The position numbers were made by a program, and so were the translations under genes. A stretch of 17,838 nucleotides of DNA, from positions 1 through 17,838 of the forward strand of contig CAZMGW010000023.1 of NCBI GenBank assembly GCA_964565935.1. The letters run 5' to 3'. Below the pieces are notes generated by a model that was not told where the DNA came from, did no database searches, and saw only the letters and a list, made by a program, of their open reading frames with translations. The DNA comes from JBAXAM01 sp964565935 (lineage in GTDB: Bacteria; Pseudomonadota; Gammaproteobacteria; UBA9339). How positions within the stretch are numbered: position 1 is the first letter of the stretch; every line of letters starts with the position of its first letter. Below are positions 1-7,745 of this stretch, piece after piece.

Positions 1-171
1 CTCCTTTGCGTAGCGATCCACTACCAAAGTATACGGTAGTAGCATTAGTAGTATACAGAGAAGCAAAGGGGAGAAGCAGAAGTGTTAAGGTTGCTTTGGC
101 AAGACAAAATCACCACAATTAATATGCTGCAAAGGTTGGCCGTTCCACATTTTAGATAACAGCCCCAAAAA
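1..171. other. Left-edge intergenic region, possible 3' end of an upstream gene
   Basis: No gene can be assigned here with confidence. On the + strand one frame is open from the window edge to a TAA at 120-122 (ending ...VKVALARQNHHN), which could be the C-terminus of an upstream protein, but I do not recognise it. On the - strand an ATG at 43-45 opens a frame running off the left edge (MLLPYTLVVDRYAKE), without a ribosome binding site. A small perfect dyad, ACTACC (20-25) and GGTAGT (35-40), separated by 9 nt, lies in the same stretch. None of these alternatives is well supported. Confidence 0.25.
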
Positions 172-177
172 GTGACA

Positions 178-206
178 TGGATATCACAACCATTCCATAA
201 TATAAT
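178..206 (+). promoter_or_regulatory. Predicted sigma70 promoter of serS-lptF-lptG
   Basis: A perfect TATAAT (201-206) stands 17 nt downstream of TGGATA (178-183), a 4/6 match to the -35 consensus. The start of transcription would be near 213, giving a leader of about 20 nt before the serS ATG. A 7-bp dyad, GTGACAT (172-178) and ATGTCAC (205-211), brackets the promoter and could be an operator. This is prediction from sequence only. Confidence 0.5.
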
Positions 207-221
207 GTCACAATAGTAAAA

Positions 222-233
222 TCGGAGAACCGA
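222..233 (+). promoter_or_regulatory. serS ribosome binding site inside a tiny hairpin
   Basis: The purine-rich GGAG (224-227) lies about 6 nt before the ATG at 234 and supports this start. The same bases can fold as TCGG-AGAA-CCGA, a perfect 4-bp stem that ends immediately before the start codon and would partly hide the Shine-Dalgarno bases. The stem is short, so any effect on translation is uncertain. Confidence 0.45.
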
Positions 234-1505
234 ATGCTTGATCCAAAATGTTTTCGTACTGAACTTGAGGAAACCGCAAGGCGACTTAAAAAACGCGGGG
301 TTGAATTAGATGTCGCGTTTATTCAAGAGCTTGAAGAAAAGCGCAAAGGCCTGCAGGTTGAGGTACAGGAACTGCAAAATGAGCGTAACCAGCGCTCAAA
401 AGTGATCGGTTTGGCTAAGGCTCAAGGAAAAGATGCAAGTGATAGCATGGCTTTAGTGCAGGATGTGGGAGCGAGGCTGGAGATTAAAAAAACGGAACTT
501 GAGACCGTTTTAGCTAAGCTTACCGATATCTATCATACAACTCCAAACTTGCCGCATGAGACAGTGCCTGAAGGGAAGACTGAGCAGGATAATGTGGAGA
601 TCAGACGATTTGGTGAGCCGCGGAAATTTGGTTTTAAACCCAAAGATCATGTTGAATTGGGTATGCAGCTTGGCATGATGGATTTTGAAGTGGCGGCCAA
701 GATTACTGGAGCAAGATTTGTAGTGTTGCAAGATAAGCTGGCTCGATTACAGAGGGCTTTGGGTCAGTTTATGCTTGATGTTCATACCAAAGAGCACGGC
801 TATAAAGAGGTTTATGTGCCGCACATGGTGAATGATCAGAGTTTGTTTGGTACGGGGCAGCTCCCTAAGTTTTGCGAAGATCTATTTCGAATTGAGGGGG
901 AGTTTCAATACAGTTTGATTCCGACTTCTGAGGTTTCGGTTACCAATCTGATGCGAGATGAGATTATTCCTGAAGAGCAACTGCCGTTGAGATATGTTGC
1001 TTTGACGCCGTGTTATCGCAGTGAGGCTGGTAGTTATGGCAAGGATATGCGAGGCATGATTCGGCAACATCAGTTTGAGAAGGTTGAGTTGGTGCGGATT
1101 GAAAAACCTCAGGATTCTTATCGTGCGCATGAGGAGCTAGTTCAGCATGCGGAAAAGATTTTGCAGAAGTTAGAGCTTCCATATCGAGTTGTTGCTTTGT
1201 GCGGTGGTGATATGGGGTTTGTTGCAGCTAAAACTTACGATTTGGAGGTATGGTTGCCGGAACAGAAGCGTTATCGCGAAATTTCTTCATGTAGCAATTT
1301 TGAGGATTTTCAAGCACGAAGAATGCAAGCACGTTTTCGGAATGCGCAAACTAGTAAAATAGAGCTATTGCACACCTTAAATGGATCTGGTTTGGCGGTT
1401 GGTCGTACCATGGTTGCAATTATGGAAAACTATCAAGATGCAACCGGACACATTCATTTGCCTGAGGTTTTGTGGGAGTATATGGGCGGGGAAATGGTTA
1501 TTTGA
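234..1505 (+). CDS. serS: Seryl-tRNA synthetase
   Basis: This is the cytoplasmic class II aminoacyl-tRNA synthetase that charges tRNA-Ser (and tRNA-Sec where present) with serine using ATP. The 423-residue length is normal for bacterial SerRS. The N-terminal ~100 residues are charged and heptad-like, matching the antiparallel coiled-coil arm that grips the long variable arm of tRNA-Ser. The catalytic domain shows the motif 2 region (CYRSEAGSYGKDMRGMIRQH, then QFEKVE) and motif 3 (GSGLAVGRTMVAIMENYQ). The TSEV and SSCSNFEDFQARR segments are also typical of SerRS active sites. The ATG has a good GGAG site. The stop codon TGA shares its last base with the lptF ATG, so serS probably heads an operon with lptFG and is translationally coupled to lptF. 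Identification is firm. Confidence 0.97.
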   Translation: MLDPKCFRTELEETARRLKKRGVELDVAFIQELEEKRKGLQVEVQELQNERNQRSKVIGLAKAQGKDASDSMALVQDVGARLEIKKTELETVLAKLTDIYHTTPNLPHETVPEGKTEQDNVEIRRFGEPRKFGFKPKDHVELGMQLGMMDFEVAAKITGARFVVLQDKLARLQRALGQFMLDVHTKEHGYKEVYVPHMVNDQSLFGTGQLPKFCEDLFRIEGEFQYSLIPTSEVSVTNLMRDEIIPEEQLPLRYVALTPCYRSEAGSYGKDMRGMIRQHQFEKVELVRIEKPQDSYRAHEELVQHAEKILQKLELPYRVVALCGGDMGFVAAKTYDLEVWLPEQKRYREISSCSNFEDFQARRMQARFRNAQTSKIELLHTLNGSGLAVGRTMVAIMENYQDATGHIHLPEVLWEYMGGEMVI

Positions 1506-2623
1506 TGAAGATTATTACTCGCTACTTAGCCAGAGAAGTTTATACCGCAATGCTAGTGGTGATTCTGGTGTTGCTCGCTATTTTTTTAAGTAATCAATTT
1601 GTGCGCTATCTGCATTATGCTGCCGCAGGAAATTTGCCAGGACAGGGAATAAAAATATTATTATTGTTGCAGCTACCCATTTTATCCGCAGTGCTTTTGC
1701 CGGTTAGTTTATTTTTAGCAATATTGCTTGCCTATGGTCGCTTGTATGCTGATAGCGAAATGACCATATTTGTTGCCTGTGGTGTCAGTCCCTTGCGATT
1801 ATTGAAGATTACTTTTGGTTTTTCGGCAATAGTGATGGTTTTAGTTGCAGTTTTATCTTTTTGGGTAAATCCAAAGGTTGATAGCTATTCTGATCGTATT
1901 TTAGCAGGTGCGGTTACCACGACCGCTTTGGATATGGTAAAGCCGAATAGCTTTACTTCAGTGGCCAAAGACAGATTGATTTTTTATGTAGATGATGTTT
2001 CCAGGGATAAAGAGAAGTTTTCTCGGGTTTTTGTTGCTACTCAACCAACTGCAAATGAACTGGCCGATAACGTCAAGCTAAGCGTGGTGATGGCTAAAAG
2101 CGCACATCAAAAAGAAAACAATGAAACTGGAGACGTATATATAGTGCTTACTGATGGCTATCGTTATGTTGGTACCCCGGGTAAAAATGATTATGAAGTG
2201 ATCAAATATGATGAATATTCTGTGCGGATGCAGCAGGATGTTGGTGCTTCTTTTCGGGAGAATACAAGCAGTATTCCAACTTTAAAACTATGGCACGATC
2301 GTCGGGACAAACGAGCCGCGGCGGAATTACATTGGCGTATCTCACTGCCATTATCCGCTTTAATTTTAACTTTGCTTGGTACACCCTTGAGCAAAATAAG
2401 ACCAAGACATGGGCGTTATGCTAAACTTATTCCGGCTATCTTGCTGTATGTGGCATATGCTAATTTTTTGTTTTTAGCCAAAGCATGGATAAAAAGCGGA
2501 GTATTGTCGCCGGTTTTAGGGATGTGGTGGGTACATGGATTAATGTTGCTAGTGGCGGTTTTTTTGATTAGTCAGCAAATCGGTTGGCAGAATATGTTTT
2601 ATAGGAGCAAAACTCAGTCGTGA
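1505..2623 (+). CDS. lptF: LPS export system permease LptF
   Basis: LptF is an inner-membrane subunit of the LptB2FGC ABC transporter, which extracts lipopolysaccharide from the inner membrane and passes it to the periplasmic Lpt bridge. The 372-residue product has the LptF/LptG (YjgP/YjgQ) layout. It has an N-terminal amphipathic start (MKIITRYLAREVY), three membrane segments in the first ~125 residues, a soluble periplasmic beta-jellyroll region to about residue 280, and three C-terminal membrane segments. The LRLLKI stretch after the second membrane segment is typical of the cytoplasmic coupling region. I chose the ATG at 1505 (TGATG overlap with the serS stop) rather than an in-frame ATG 33 nt upstream, because MKIITRYL aligns with the LptG start. 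It overlaps lptG by 4 nt (GTGA). No pepA is adjacent in this window, although lptFG lie next to pepA in many gammaproteobacteria. Confidence 0.93.
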   Translation: MKIITRYLAREVYTAMLVVILVLLAIFLSNQFVRYLHYAAAGNLPGQGIKILLLLQLPILSAVLLPVSLFLAILLAYGRLYADSEMTIFVACGVSPLRLLKITFGFSAIVMVLVAVLSFWVNPKVDSYSDRILAGAVTTTALDMVKPNSFTSVAKDRLIFYVDDVSRDKEKFSRVFVATQPTANELADNVKLSVVMAKSAHQKENNETGDVYIVLTDGYRYVGTPGKNDYEVIKYDEYSVRMQQDVGASFRENTSSIPTLKLWHDRRDKRAAAELHWRISLPLSALILTLLGTPLSKIRPRHGRYAKLIPAILLYVAYANFLFLAKAWIKSGVLSPVLGMWWVHGLMLLVAVFLISQQIGWQNMFYRSKTQS

Positions 2624-3684
2624 AGATAATTACCAAATATCTTGGGATAACAATCATAACCTATATTCTATTGGTAATGTTGCTTTTGTTAGGGCTACAA
2701 GCATTTATTGAGTTTACGCGAGAATTTCCTCATATTGGCACGGGTTCTTATAGATTGTTACAAGTACTAGCATACGTTCCCTTGTTGTTGCCATCTGATG
2801 TTTATCAGTTTTTTCCTATGGCTGGTTTGTTGGGTTGTGTAATTGCTCTAGGGTTATTGGCCTCGCACAGTGAGCTCATTATAATGCGCGCTGCTGGGGT
2901 ATCGTTGGTTGATATTACTTTTGCCATTACTAAAGCAGCTGTAATTTTAATTTTAATAATGACGATTGTCGGTGAGGTATTGGCTCCTATCGCACAAAAG
3001 ATTGCGGTTAGACACAGAAGCGTTGCTATGAGCGGTGGGCAGGCTTTGTTAACGAGTAAGGGAACATGGGCGCGTAGTGGCGATAGTTTTATACATATCG
3101 ATCTTGTGTTTGGCAGTAAAGAATTAAAAGGAATTACGCGTTATGAATTTGATGCCAACCGTAAATTAAAAGCAGCAAGTTATGCTGCGAGTGGTTCATA
3201 TCAAAATGGTGGGTGGCTGTTTAAAGATGTGGTGCAAACCACATTTACGGATGAGAAAACTACGAGCGCCGCTTTTCCAGAGCAACAATGGGAAATAACT
3301 TTAAACCCACGGTTGCTTGGTATGGTACACTTTGATTCTGATCAAAAGTCTCTTCTTCAGTTGTATTCTTATATTAAATATCGTAAGCAGGGCGGTCTAA
3401 ATGTCGAAAGCTATGAATTTATTTTTTGGCAAAGAGTGTTTGCACCCTTGGCTACATTAATAATGATTTTGCTTGCGATACCGTTTGTTTTTGGGCCATT
3501 ACGTAGTTCAACTATGGGTTTTCGTATGTTGGTTGGTGTGATGGTTGGTTTTAGTTTCCACATTTTAAATCAGTTTGTGGGGCCTATGAGTGTGGTTTAT
3601 CAAGTACCGCCAGCGTTAGCTGCCATGTTACCCATAATGATCTTTATGGGGATTGGCGGAGCGTTGTTATATAAAGCTCGTTAA
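2620..3684 (+). CDS. lptG: LPS export system permease LptG
   Basis: LptG is the partner of LptF in the LptB2FGC lipopolysaccharide extractor of the inner membrane. The product is 354 residues, the usual size. It has the same six-membrane-segment plan: three helices in the first ~125 residues, a periplasmic jellyroll of about 150 residues, and three C-terminal helices. The C-terminal helix containing PFVFGPLRSSTMGFRMLVGV is highly characteristic of LptG. The start is a GTG whose last two bases open the lptF stop codon (GTGA), so the two subunits are translationally coupled, as expected for a 1:1 heterodimer. The N-termini of LptF (MKIITRYL) and LptG (MKIITKYL) are nearly identical, reflecting their paralogy. 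I see no clear terminator after the stop. Confidence 0.94.
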   Translation: MKIITKYLGITIITYILLVMLLLLGLQAFIEFTREFPHIGTGSYRLLQVLAYVPLLLPSDVYQFFPMAGLLGCVIALGLLASHSELIIMRAAGVSLVDITFAITKAAVILILIMTIVGEVLAPIAQKIAVRHRSVAMSGGQALLTSKGTWARSGDSFIHIDLVFGSKELKGITRYEFDANRKLKAASYAASGSYQNGGWLFKDVVQTTFTDEKTTSAAFPEQQWEITLNPRLLGMVHFDSDQKSLLQLYSYIKYRKQGGLNVESYEFIFWQRVFAPLATLIMILLAIPFVFGPLRSSTMGFRMLVGVMVGFSFHILNQFVGPMSVVYQVPPALAAMLPIMIFMGIGGALLYKAR

Positions 3685-3701
3685 GCGATAGATATTGGTG
3701 G

Positions 3702-3731
3702 TTGCGGGTTTAGCCTGTTTCTTGCTATAAA
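3702..3731 (+). promoter_or_regulatory. Possible promoter of the amino-acid antiporter gene
   Basis: TTGCGG (3702-3707) and TATAAA (3726-3731) are separated by 18 nt. The predicted leader carries a 10-bp perfect palindrome, GAGTTAACTC (3747-3756), which could be an operator. The gene sits 103 bp after lptG and is unrelated to it in function, so an independent promoter is reasonable. The -35 match is weak. Confidence 0.3.
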
Positions 3732-3787
3732 ACAAATTAATTGTTAGAGTTAACTCATTAAAAAATAGATGCTTTTTGGAAAATAAT

Positions 3788-5227
3788 ATGAAACACAAAC
3801 CACTAATGAGTGTGTTAACTTTGGTAATGATCAATGTGATTGCCATCGATAGTTTGCGTAATATTTCTATGGGTGCCAACTATGGCTTTTCGGTGGTGTT
3901 CTATTATCTTGTGTGTGCCCTGATGTTTTTCATCCCCAGCGCACTGGTTTCGGCGGAGCTTGCTACCGGCTGGCCACAGACTGGTGGGATTTATGTTTGG
4001 GTGCGAGAAGCGTTTGGTGTGCCGACTGCATTTGTTGTGGTTTGGATACAATGGATTTATAACATTTGTTGGTATCCTACCATACTCTCTTTTATGGCTG
4101 GGGTGTTGGCTTATATTATAAGCCCAGAGCTCGCAAATAATGCTTGGTATATGTTAACTGTGGTTTTGGCTACCTATTGGTTACTTACGCTTATAACTTT
4201 GCGAGGGATGCATGTTTCCGGAGCGATTAGCATGGTGGCGGCTATAATTGGCGTGTTGATCCCTTTGGGATTTATTGCAATTTTAGGCGGAGTTTGGTTG
4301 TTTAGCGGCAAACCGATACAGATCGATATGAGTGTAAAATCCATTTTGCCGCAGATATCAAAACCAGGTGATTTGGTTTTGTTGACCATGGTTATGTATG
4401 GTTTGGTTGGCATGGAGATGTCAGCAACCCATGCGCAGGAGGTTAAAGATCCACAGCGTAATTATCCTCGGGCACTTTGTTATTCAACTATAATTATTTT
4501 TGTGTCATTAGTATTATCGACACTTGCGGTGGCAATGGTAGTGCCGGCGAAGGAGCTGCACAGCGGAGTGGGTTTGGTGACGGCTCTAATTGAGGCTTTT
4601 ACCTTATTTTTAACTGCCTTTCATTTAAGCTGGTTAATGCCAATTGTGGTTATATTGATTGTTGTAGGGACAGTAGGGTCAGTTGGTGCATGGATGATCG
4701 GTCCAACCAGAGGAGTGTTGGTTGCAGCGCAGGATGGGTGTATCCCTCCCTTTTTACAAAAAGTAAACTCTAACCAGATGCCAGTGGCGATTCTAATTAT
4801 GCAAGCAATTATATGTTCAGTTATTAGCTTGGTGTTTTTAGTAATGCCAAGTGTTAATAGCTCATTTTTGATTTTAAGTGATTTAACTTCTCAGCTTGCG
4901 CTGTCGGGTTATATTTTTATTTTTGCGGCCGCTATTCGCCTTAGGTATAAGCGCCCAGAGGTTCAGCGAGCATACAAAATTCCGTTTGGCAATGTTGGTA
5001 TGTGGGTGGTATGTGTTGCGGGAATTATCGCGAGTATCTTTATAGTGTTAATTGGCTTTGTTCCACCAAGCAATATTGCGATCGGCAGCTTGAAGTTTTA
5101 TGAGGGTTTTTTGATTGTGGGGTTTGTTGGCGGGTATTTAATTCCATTGGTTATCTACAAATTGCGCAAACGTTCTTGGCGGATTAAGGAGCGCGAGCGT
5201 AATTTGTTGTTTAACAATCCGAATTGA
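3788..5227 (+). CDS. APC-superfamily amino-acid permease, GadC-like antiporter type
   Basis: This is a polytopic inner-membrane protein of about 479 residues with roughly 12 hydrophobic segments, the size and layout of the amino acid-polyamine-organocation superfamily. The early SLRNISMGANYG stretch in helix 1, and FIPSALVSAELATGWPQTGG followed by IYVWVREAFG in helix 2, match the glutamate:GABA antiporter branch (GadC-like). Members exchange an external amino acid for an internal amine or amino acid and often serve acid resistance or nutrient uptake. The substrate cannot be read from sequence. It lacks the long C-terminal plug of E. coli GadC, ending shortly after a basic stretch (KLRKRSWRIKERERN). 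I prefer the ATG at 3788; a TTG 12 nt upstream is in frame but lies within the Shine-Dalgarno region. No decarboxylase gene is adjacent, so a decarboxylation cycle is not supported by context. Confidence 0.85.
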   Translation: MKHKPLMSVLTLVMINVIAIDSLRNISMGANYGFSVVFYYLVCALMFFIPSALVSAELATGWPQTGGIYVWVREAFGVPTAFVVVWIQWIYNICWYPTILSFMAGVLAYIISPELANNAWYMLTVVLATYWLLTLITLRGMHVSGAISMVAAIIGVLIPLGFIAILGGVWLFSGKPIQIDMSVKSILPQISKPGDLVLLTMVMYGLVGMEMSATHAQEVKDPQRNYPRALCYSTIIIFVSLVLSTLAVAMVVPAKELHSGVGLVTALIEAFTLFLTAFHLSWLMPIVVILIVVGTVGSVGAWMIGPTRGVLVAAQDGCIPPFLQKVNSNQMPVAILIMQAIICSVISLVFLVMPSVNSSFLILSDLTSQLALSGYIFIFAAAIRLRYKRPEVQRAYKIPFGNVGMWVVCVAGIIASIFIVLIGFVPPSNIAIGSLKFYEGFLIVGFVGGYLIPLVIYKLRKRSWRIKERERNLLFNNPN

Positions 5228-5268
5228 TATTGTTTTATTTTTTGTAAGTTGTTTATTTGGAGTTCGTT

Positions 5269-6885
5269 ATGGGACCTGAAGAGCAGCAGCAATCCAAATT
5301 GAATCAATCAACTGATTTATTGCAAATATCAGATGAAGAATGGCAAGCGGCAGATGCCGCAGTAAAATCGCGTATATCTCAAGGAGAGTCTCTGCCTTTT
5401 AAAATATCAAGAAAAGAGGAGGAGCAACAAGAGAAAACAAATCCAATTAATCATAGCTTTCTGGTAATGCCTGATGGTAGAGGCGGATATCAGCTAGGGG
5501 CAATGGCAAATGGTAAAATGTACATAAATGCCGCTGGTAAGGAGGTAACGGAAGGGGTTTTAGGTAGAGGTGCTTTTGGGGTTGTTAAAATAATTCAGTA
5601 TCAAGACGGTAGTGTTGATGCGGTAAAGATTGAGAAAGTAAAGAAGTTGGCGCAGAAACCTAGGGAAAGTGTTCAAGAATATGAAGAAAGGAAAAAAACG
5701 AGAGACCATCAGTCTGAGATAGATAGACAAATAATGGAGGAGCTGGGATATTTAAGAGCAAGATTTGCTAGAGAAAAAAAGACCACACAAGACGAGACCA
5801 ATACGAAATTGTATACCGTTCAAGCTAAGCATGCTGGTATCGATATGGCAAATTATTTTCAAGGCCATGAAATTAGTAAAATGAATGAGAATGAAAAATA
5901 TACATTGGGCTTACAGGCAGCCTTAGCAATTGAGCAATTGCATAATCGAAATATTTTGCATCGCGATATAAAACCAGCAAATTTTATGGTTAATATGGTG
6001 GGTGATACCGCCGTAGTAACTGCTATTGACTTTGGGGTGTCGGCACGTCTTGAAGGTAAAAGGCAACTAGTAGATATGAATTATTACTCGTTCGGTTCCC
6101 CGGTTTATGTGGCCCCAGAAGTTTATCCCTATCTGCGTGAGGCTGATGGGGAGATAAAAAAAGACCCTGGAAATAAGCTAATGCATTCGGAGGTTGTAAA
6201 TGCACCTGTTTATTCTAAAGCATCAGATATTTTTGCTTTGGGGATGATGTTTAAAAGGGATTTAAAGCTTGGAGATCTTGGGTCACCATTGGAGGGTTTG
6301 GTAAAAAGAATGATAGATAACGATCCTCATAGTCGGCCTTCGATTCATGAGGTTGCTATAGCTGTGGCAAATCCAGAGGCGTATAAAGCAGATCCAAATT
6401 ATTATAAAAATAATTTTCAAAAAGCATATGCTGGTGTTGATGCATATATTCTTGAAAAAACAAAAGCAGCAAAAACCCCCTCCTGGATTAACAAGTTTAA
6501 AATAGATGCTCAAGCCCAAATGGCTATGGCAAAAGAATTAAAAAGTACTCTGACGCAGTATGGCACAAAAAGACAAGCAGAATTGAGCGAAACAGAAAAG
6601 GATTCATTAGTAAATAAAGCTGTAGAGGATGTATTATCGATAATGAAAAAAAACCAAGATCGACATGACGAGGCAATATTTGCTAGAGCTAGTACCTTTA
6701 ATCTTAAAACTTTACAGACCTTGCCTAATGAGCTCCGCAAAGGTGTTTATGCAAAACTTGGTGTACCTGAATATGACAATGTTTTGATGGAAACTAGCCA
6801 CTCTGCAAGAAAAATTTTAGTGGATAAGATTAGGGAATATAAACCCGATATGCCAGTTACCTCATCGGCCTATCAAAACAGATGA
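5269..6885 (+). CDS. Eukaryotic-like Ser/Thr protein kinase with unknown C-terminal extension
   Basis: A 538-residue soluble protein whose central part (about residues 93-365) is a Hanks-type kinase domain with every catalytic landmark. These are the glycine-rich loop GRGAFG (99-104), ATP lysine K120 in DAVKIEK, HRDIKPANF with catalytic D233 and metal-binding N238, DFG (254-256), APE (282-284), D320 in KASDIFALG, and R356 in DPHSRPS. It should therefore be active. Residues 1-92 are polar and Gln/Glu-rich, and 365-538 are mostly helical with no domain I recognise. I see no signal peptide, transmembrane segment, PASTA repeat or partner phosphatase gene, so it differs from PknB/Stk-type receptor kinases. 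The ATG at 5269 is preceded by TTTGGAG at good spacing, 41 nt after the antiporter stop. Codons AGA, ATA and AAA are commoner than in the neighbouring housekeeping genes, which fits acquisition. Intracellular Legionellales secrete similar orphan kinases (LegK family) into host cells; that role is inference. Confidence 0.88.
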   Translation: MGPEEQQQSKLNQSTDLLQISDEEWQAADAAVKSRISQGESLPFKISRKEEEQQEKTNPINHSFLVMPDGRGGYQLGAMANGKMYINAAGKEVTEGVLGRGAFGVVKIIQYQDGSVDAVKIEKVKKLAQKPRESVQEYEERKKTRDHQSEIDRQIMEELGYLRARFAREKKTTQDETNTKLYTVQAKHAGIDMANYFQGHEISKMNENEKYTLGLQAALAIEQLHNRNILHRDIKPANFMVNMVGDTAVVTAIDFGVSARLEGKRQLVDMNYYSFGSPVYVAPEVYPYLREADGEIKKDPGNKLMHSEVVNAPVYSKASDIFALGMMFKRDLKLGDLGSPLEGLVKRMIDNDPHSRPSIHEVAIAVANPEAYKADPNYYKNNFQKAYAGVDAYILEKTKAAKTPSWINKFKIDAQAQMAMAKELKSTLTQYGTKRQAELSETEKDSLVNKAVEDVLSIMKKNQDRHDEAIFARASTFNLKTLQTLPNELRKGVYAKLGVPEYDNVLMETSHSARKILVDKIREYKPDMPVTSSAYQNR

Positions 6886-6912
6886 CTTTTTTTCAAGAAA
6901 TCGCCATAAAGA

Positions 6913-6921
6913 TGTTATACT
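6913..6921 (+). promoter_or_regulatory. Extended -10 promoter of surE-nlpD-recO
   Basis: TGTTATACT (6913-6921) is an extended -10 element (TGn plus TATACT) in the 58-bp gap between the kinase and surE genes. No good -35 hexamer is visible at 16-18 nt, as is common for extended -10 promoters. The start site would be near 6928, leaving a leader of about 15 nt with an AGAGG ribosome binding site. Confidence 0.5.
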
Positions 6922-6943
6922 AATCGAAAAATAAGAGGCAAAA

Positions 6944-7720
6944 GTGAAAATTTTAATAAGCAATGATGATGGAATTTATGCCGTTGGTATAAATACGCTT
7001 GCGGCTGAATTGGCCAAAATTGCCGAGATAATAGTGATTGCTCCCGATCGCAATCGCAGTGGCGCGAGCAACTCTTTGAGTGTGCAGGTCCCAGTGCGGG
7101 TTCAGCAATTGCCTAATGGTTATTACAGTGTTACCGGGACTCCAACCGATTGTGTTCACTTGGCGGTAACTGGTTTATTAGATCTAAAATTCGACATGGT
7201 GGTTTCTGGTATTAATGCTGGTGCAAATCTTGGGGATGATGTTATTTATTCTGGTACGGTAGCCGCAGCATCTGAGGGTAGAGTGCTTGGTGTGCCATCG
7301 ATCGCGGTGTCTCTGGTTGGAAAAGACCCGCAGAAAAACTACGAAACCGCTGCAATAGTTGCCAGACAAATTGTTGAGCGTTTAACAAAAGAGCCATTGC
7401 CGCCCGCAACAATACTCAATGTTAACGTTCCGGATGTTCCTTTTGAAGAGCTTCAAGGGTTTGAGTTAACTCGTTTGGGTAAACGCCATCCAGCACAGCC
7501 AGCAATTAAAGCTATGGATCCGCGAGGCTATCCAGTTTATTGGATTGGGGCTTCTGGTGATGAAGAAGATGCTGGTCCGGGAACAGACTTTTATGCAATT
7601 AACTCTAATAAAGTATCTATTACCCCAATTAAAATTGATATGACCGATTATGCGGTTTTTGAGCGCATGAGTGATTGGGTTTCAGGATTTTCGATCGATA
7701 AAAAAGGAAAGCACAAATAG
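6944..7720 (+). CDS. surE: 5'/3'-nucleotidase SurE
   Basis: SurE is a metal-dependent cytoplasmic nucleotidase that removes phosphate from nucleoside 5'- and 3'-monophosphates and is linked to stationary-phase survival. The 258-residue length is normal. The N-terminal SNDDG holds the metal ligands D8 and D9; S39 (RSGASNS) and N91 (SGINAGANLGDDV followed by YSGTVAAASEG) complete the known metal site. VTGTPTDCVHLA is another family hallmark. Translation starts at a GTG (6944) after AGAGG. nlpD follows 25 nt downstream. In many gammaproteobacteria pcm lies between surE and nlpD; it is absent here. Confidence 0.96.
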   Translation: MKILISNDDGIYAVGINTLAAELAKIAEIIVIAPDRNRSGASNSLSVQVPVRVQQLPNGYYSVTGTPTDCVHLAVTGLLDLKFDMVVSGINAGANLGDDVIYSGTVAAASEGRVLGVPSIAVSLVGKDPQKNYETAAIVARQIVERLTKEPLPPATILNVNVPDVPFEELQGFELTRLGKRHPAQPAIKAMDPRGYPVYWIGASGDEEDAGPGTDFYAINSNKVSITPIKIDMTDYAVFERMSDWVSGFSIDKKGKHK

Positions 7721-7745
7721 TAGCGTGTTTCCGTGTTATTAAGCT

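Noticed and set aside
3747..3756. GAGTTAACTC palindrome as a terminator for lptG.
   Set aside because: The dyad has no loop and is A/T-rich at its centre; it fits an operator better than an intrinsic terminator, and even that is unproven.
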